NCBI GenBank assembly: GCA_013202615.1
Contig: JABMRL010000106.1
Coordinates: 1 to 7,897 of the forward strand
Reading direction: 5' to 3'
DNA: 7,897 bases
Origin: Dehalococcoidia bacterium
GTDB lineage: Bacteria; Chloroflexota; Dehalococcoidia; Dehalococcoidales; RBG-16-60-22
In this document: piece after piece, positions 6,173 to 7,897 of the stretch
How the letters are laid out: each line of letters begins with the position of its first letter
Position numbering within the stretch: position 1 is the stretch's first letter
Notes under the pieces: model-generated
What the model saw: the letters and a program-made list of their open reading frames with translations, nothing else
What the model was told of the DNA's origin: nothing
Databases searched by the model: none
Position numbers and translations under genes: made by a program

Positions 6173-7897
6173 TTAAAAGAGTCCCTGAACCTTGCCCGTA
6201 TTGACGTCGACATCAACCCTGCGGAAGGCCGGGTTGGAGCTGGTGCCGGGCATCAGGCTGATGGTGCCCGCGCAGGGGCAGAGGAATTTGGCTCCCGAGT
6301 AAATAAGAATGTCGCGGATGGGCAGTACCCAGTCCTTGGGGACTCCCTTCAGCGCTGGCTCATGGGTGAGGGACAGATGTGTCTTCACCATCATCGTGGC
6401 ATATTCGTCAAATTTGGTATCGGACTCAAATTGCTTGGCCTTTGCCTCGGCATCCGGTGTCCAGGAAACGCCGGCGGCACCGTAGACCACCTTGGCGATG
6501 TTTTCCACACGCTCCCTCAGCTTCATTTCCATGGGATAGAGGAACTGGAAGTCATTCTGTTCCTCGCAGGCATCTATTACAGCGTCGGCAAGCTCCAGAG
6601 CGCCGTCACCGCCGTTTGCCCAGTGTGAGGAGACGGCGCAGCGTGCCCCGGCATCCTCGGCGGCTTTCTTCACCACGGCTACCTCTTCCTTGGTGTCGGT
6701 TTGGAAAGAGTTGATGCAGACCACCGGGTTGATGCCGGACTTGCGGATGACGCCGATGAGGTGCAGCATATTGGGCAGCCCTTTCTCCACGAGCGACACG
6801 TTTTCCCTGGCGTATTCGTCCGGAAGGGGAAGCCCGGCCACTACCTTGGGGCCGCCGCCGTGCATCTTCAGCGCGCGGATGGTGGTGGTGAGCACGGATA
6901 CGTGCGGTTTGAGTCCGCTGTAGCGGCACTTTACATTCCAGAATTTCTCAAAACCAATATCGGCGGCAAAACCACTCTCAGTAACATGATAATCGAACAT
7001 TTTAAGGCCGAGGCGGTCGGCAATAATGGAAGACTGTCCCACGGCGATATTGGCAAAGGGACCGGCGTGTACCATGCAGGGCTGGTATTCTACGGTGCAA
7101 CACATGGTGGGATTGATGGTGTTCCGCATCCAGGCAGTCATAGCGCCGCCAGCCTCCAGGTCGCCAGTTGTGACAGGTTTGCCTTTCTTGTCGAAGGCTA
7201 CCGTGATCTTGTCCATCCTCTCCCGCAGGTCCTTCAAGTCCCTGACTATAGAGAGCATGGCCATAAGCTCGGACCCCACCGCGATGCCGAACTTCGATTG
7301 CATGGTGAAGCCATCCATGCGGCCGCCAAGGCCTATTACGATGTTCCGCAGACTCTGAGCGCAGAAGTCCATTACCCAGCCCATCTCGACCCTGGTCGGG
7401 TCGACATCAAGGCGGCGTATTCCTGTGAGTCGGGCCAATTGCTCGTCATCGTAGTTGCGCTCATGCTGCATCCTGGCGGTGAGAGCCACCATGGCCAGGT
7501 TGTGAGCGTTGATGATGTCATTGATGTCGCCGGTGAGACCCATGGAGAATTCAGTCATGGGAATCAGCAGAGCGTTGCCACCTCCGGCGGCAGTGCCCTT
7601 AATGTTCATGGTAGGGCCACCAGAAGGCTGACGCAGACAACCCCCAACATCCAGCCCCCTCTTACCCATACCTTCCATGAGTCCGCACGAAGTGGTACTT
7701 TTGCCCTCGCCCAGCGGGGTGGGGGTGATGGCCGTCACTTCAATGTACTTGCCATCGGGTTTGTCCTTCAGACGATTGATGATCTTCATGAAGTCAAGCT
7801 TGCACAATCGGCCCATGGGAATTATCTCTTCCTTGTCCAGACCGAGCCTGTCCACCCAGTCATAGGGCCCCGGCATGTTCCCTTCGGCCGCTTCCGA
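6173..7897 (-). CDS. fhs: Formate-tetrahydrofolate ligase (formyl-THF synthetase; partial, N-terminus off right edge)
   Basis: Makes 10-formyl-THF from formate, THF and ATP, the first THF step of the methyl branch; cytoplasmic, a tetramer in studied members. The frame runs open through the right edge. An internal ATG at 7876 (567 codons to the stop) is probably not the start: the seven codons before it (SEAAEGN) continue the frame, and known Fhs proteins have about 15-25 more residues before this point. Counting from that ATG: P-loop [12 protein letters not shown] (51-62), IKGTAAGGG (92-100), [15 protein letters not shown] (171-185), [10 protein letters not shown] (233-242), [15 protein letters not shown] (269-283), [14 protein letters not shown] (299-312), [11 protein letters not shown] (334-344), and the usual C-terminal [14 protein letters not shown] replaces the PSLGPSFGIKG of Moorella, and the MQHERNYDD insert (136-144) marks a long-form clade. 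Stop TAA is 22 nt before the next gene. Confidence 0.97.
   Translation of the reverse strand, partial: SEAAEGNMPGPYDWVDRLGLDKEEIIPMGRLCKLDFMKIINRLKDKPDGKYIEVTAITPTPLGEGKSTTSCGLMEGMGKRGLDVGGCLRQPSGGPTMNIKGTAAGGGNALLIPMTEFSMGLTGDINDIINAHNLAMVALTARMQHERNYDDEQLARLTGIRRLDVDPTRVEMGWVMDFCAQSLRNIVIGLGGRMDGFTMQSKFGIAVGSELMAMLSIVRDLKDLRERMDKITVAFDKKGKPVTTGDLEAGGAMTAWMRNTINPTMCCTVEYQPCMVHAGPFANIAVGQSSIIADRLGLKMFDYHVTESGFAADIGFEKFWNVKCRYSGLKPHVSVLTTTIRALKMHGGGPKVVAGLPLPDEYARENVSLVEKGLPNMLHLIGVIRKSGINPVVCINSFQTDTKEEVAVVKKAAEDAGARCAVSSHWANGGDGALELADAVIDACEEQNDFQFLYPMEMKLRERVENIAKVVYGAAGVSWTPDAEAKAKQFESDTKFDEYATMMVKTHLSLTHEPALKGVPKDWVLPIRDILIYSGAKFLCPCAGTISLMPGTSSNPAFRRVDVDVNTGKVQGLF

Noticed and set aside
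7874..7876. ATG as the true fhs start
   Set aside because: The frame stays open to the edge with plausible Fhs-like residues, and homologues extend further N-terminally; only a weak purine run lies upstream.

Overview
All genes in this window lie on the minus strand, in one tightly packed run read from the right edge to the left edge. The run encodes a large part of the Wood-Ljungdahl (reductive acetyl-CoA) pathway. In order of transcription it holds: formyltetrahydrofolate synthetase (fhs, cut by the right edge, ends at 6173); a [2Fe-2S]/ASKHA-domain activator of the corrinoid protein (RACo type, 6150-4177); the CODH nickel-insertion ATPase CooC (4180-3401); the methylene-THF dehydrogenase/cyclohydrolase FolD (3389-2502); an unrecognised 73-residue protein (2489-2268); the small subunit of the corrinoid iron-sulfur protein AcsD (2252-1305); and the Ni-Fe-S carbon monoxide dehydrogenase catalytic subunit AcsA/CooS (1274 to the left edge, cut).

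The organism is a strict anaerobe that fixes CO2 or oxidises acetyl units through acetyl-CoA synthase. It is bacterial rather than archaeal: it uses THF enzymes (Fhs, FolD), a bacterial-type AcsA and RACo. Gene content, the long-form Fhs and moderately high GC would suit a Chloroflexota/Dehalococcoidia-like anaerobe. That lineage call is inference from remembered family patterns and is only moderately to weakly supported.

The genes form a functional whole. Fhs and FolD carry formate to methylene-THF on the methyl branch. AcsD is half of the corrinoid protein that delivers the methyl group. The RACo-like protein would reductively reactivate that corrinoid. AcsA supplies CO from CO2, and CooC matures its nickel site. 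Missing partners expected nearby but outside the window are acsB (acetyl-CoA synthase), acsC (corrinoid protein large subunit), acsE (methyltransferase) and a methylene-THF reductase.

Gaps between genes are 11 to 30 nt, with one 4-nt overlap, so no independent terminator is expected and none is seen. Most starts have a good Shine-Dalgarno sequence. The exception is the RACo-like gene, which has none and instead has a perfect TATAAT placed where it could drive a leaderless transcript. The most novel items are the 73-residue protein between folD and acsD, this unusual start region, and an 8-bp hairpin at the folD stop codon. There is no sign of mobile elements, tRNA/rRNA, CRISPR or phage genes, and no gene-free stretch longer than 30 nt.
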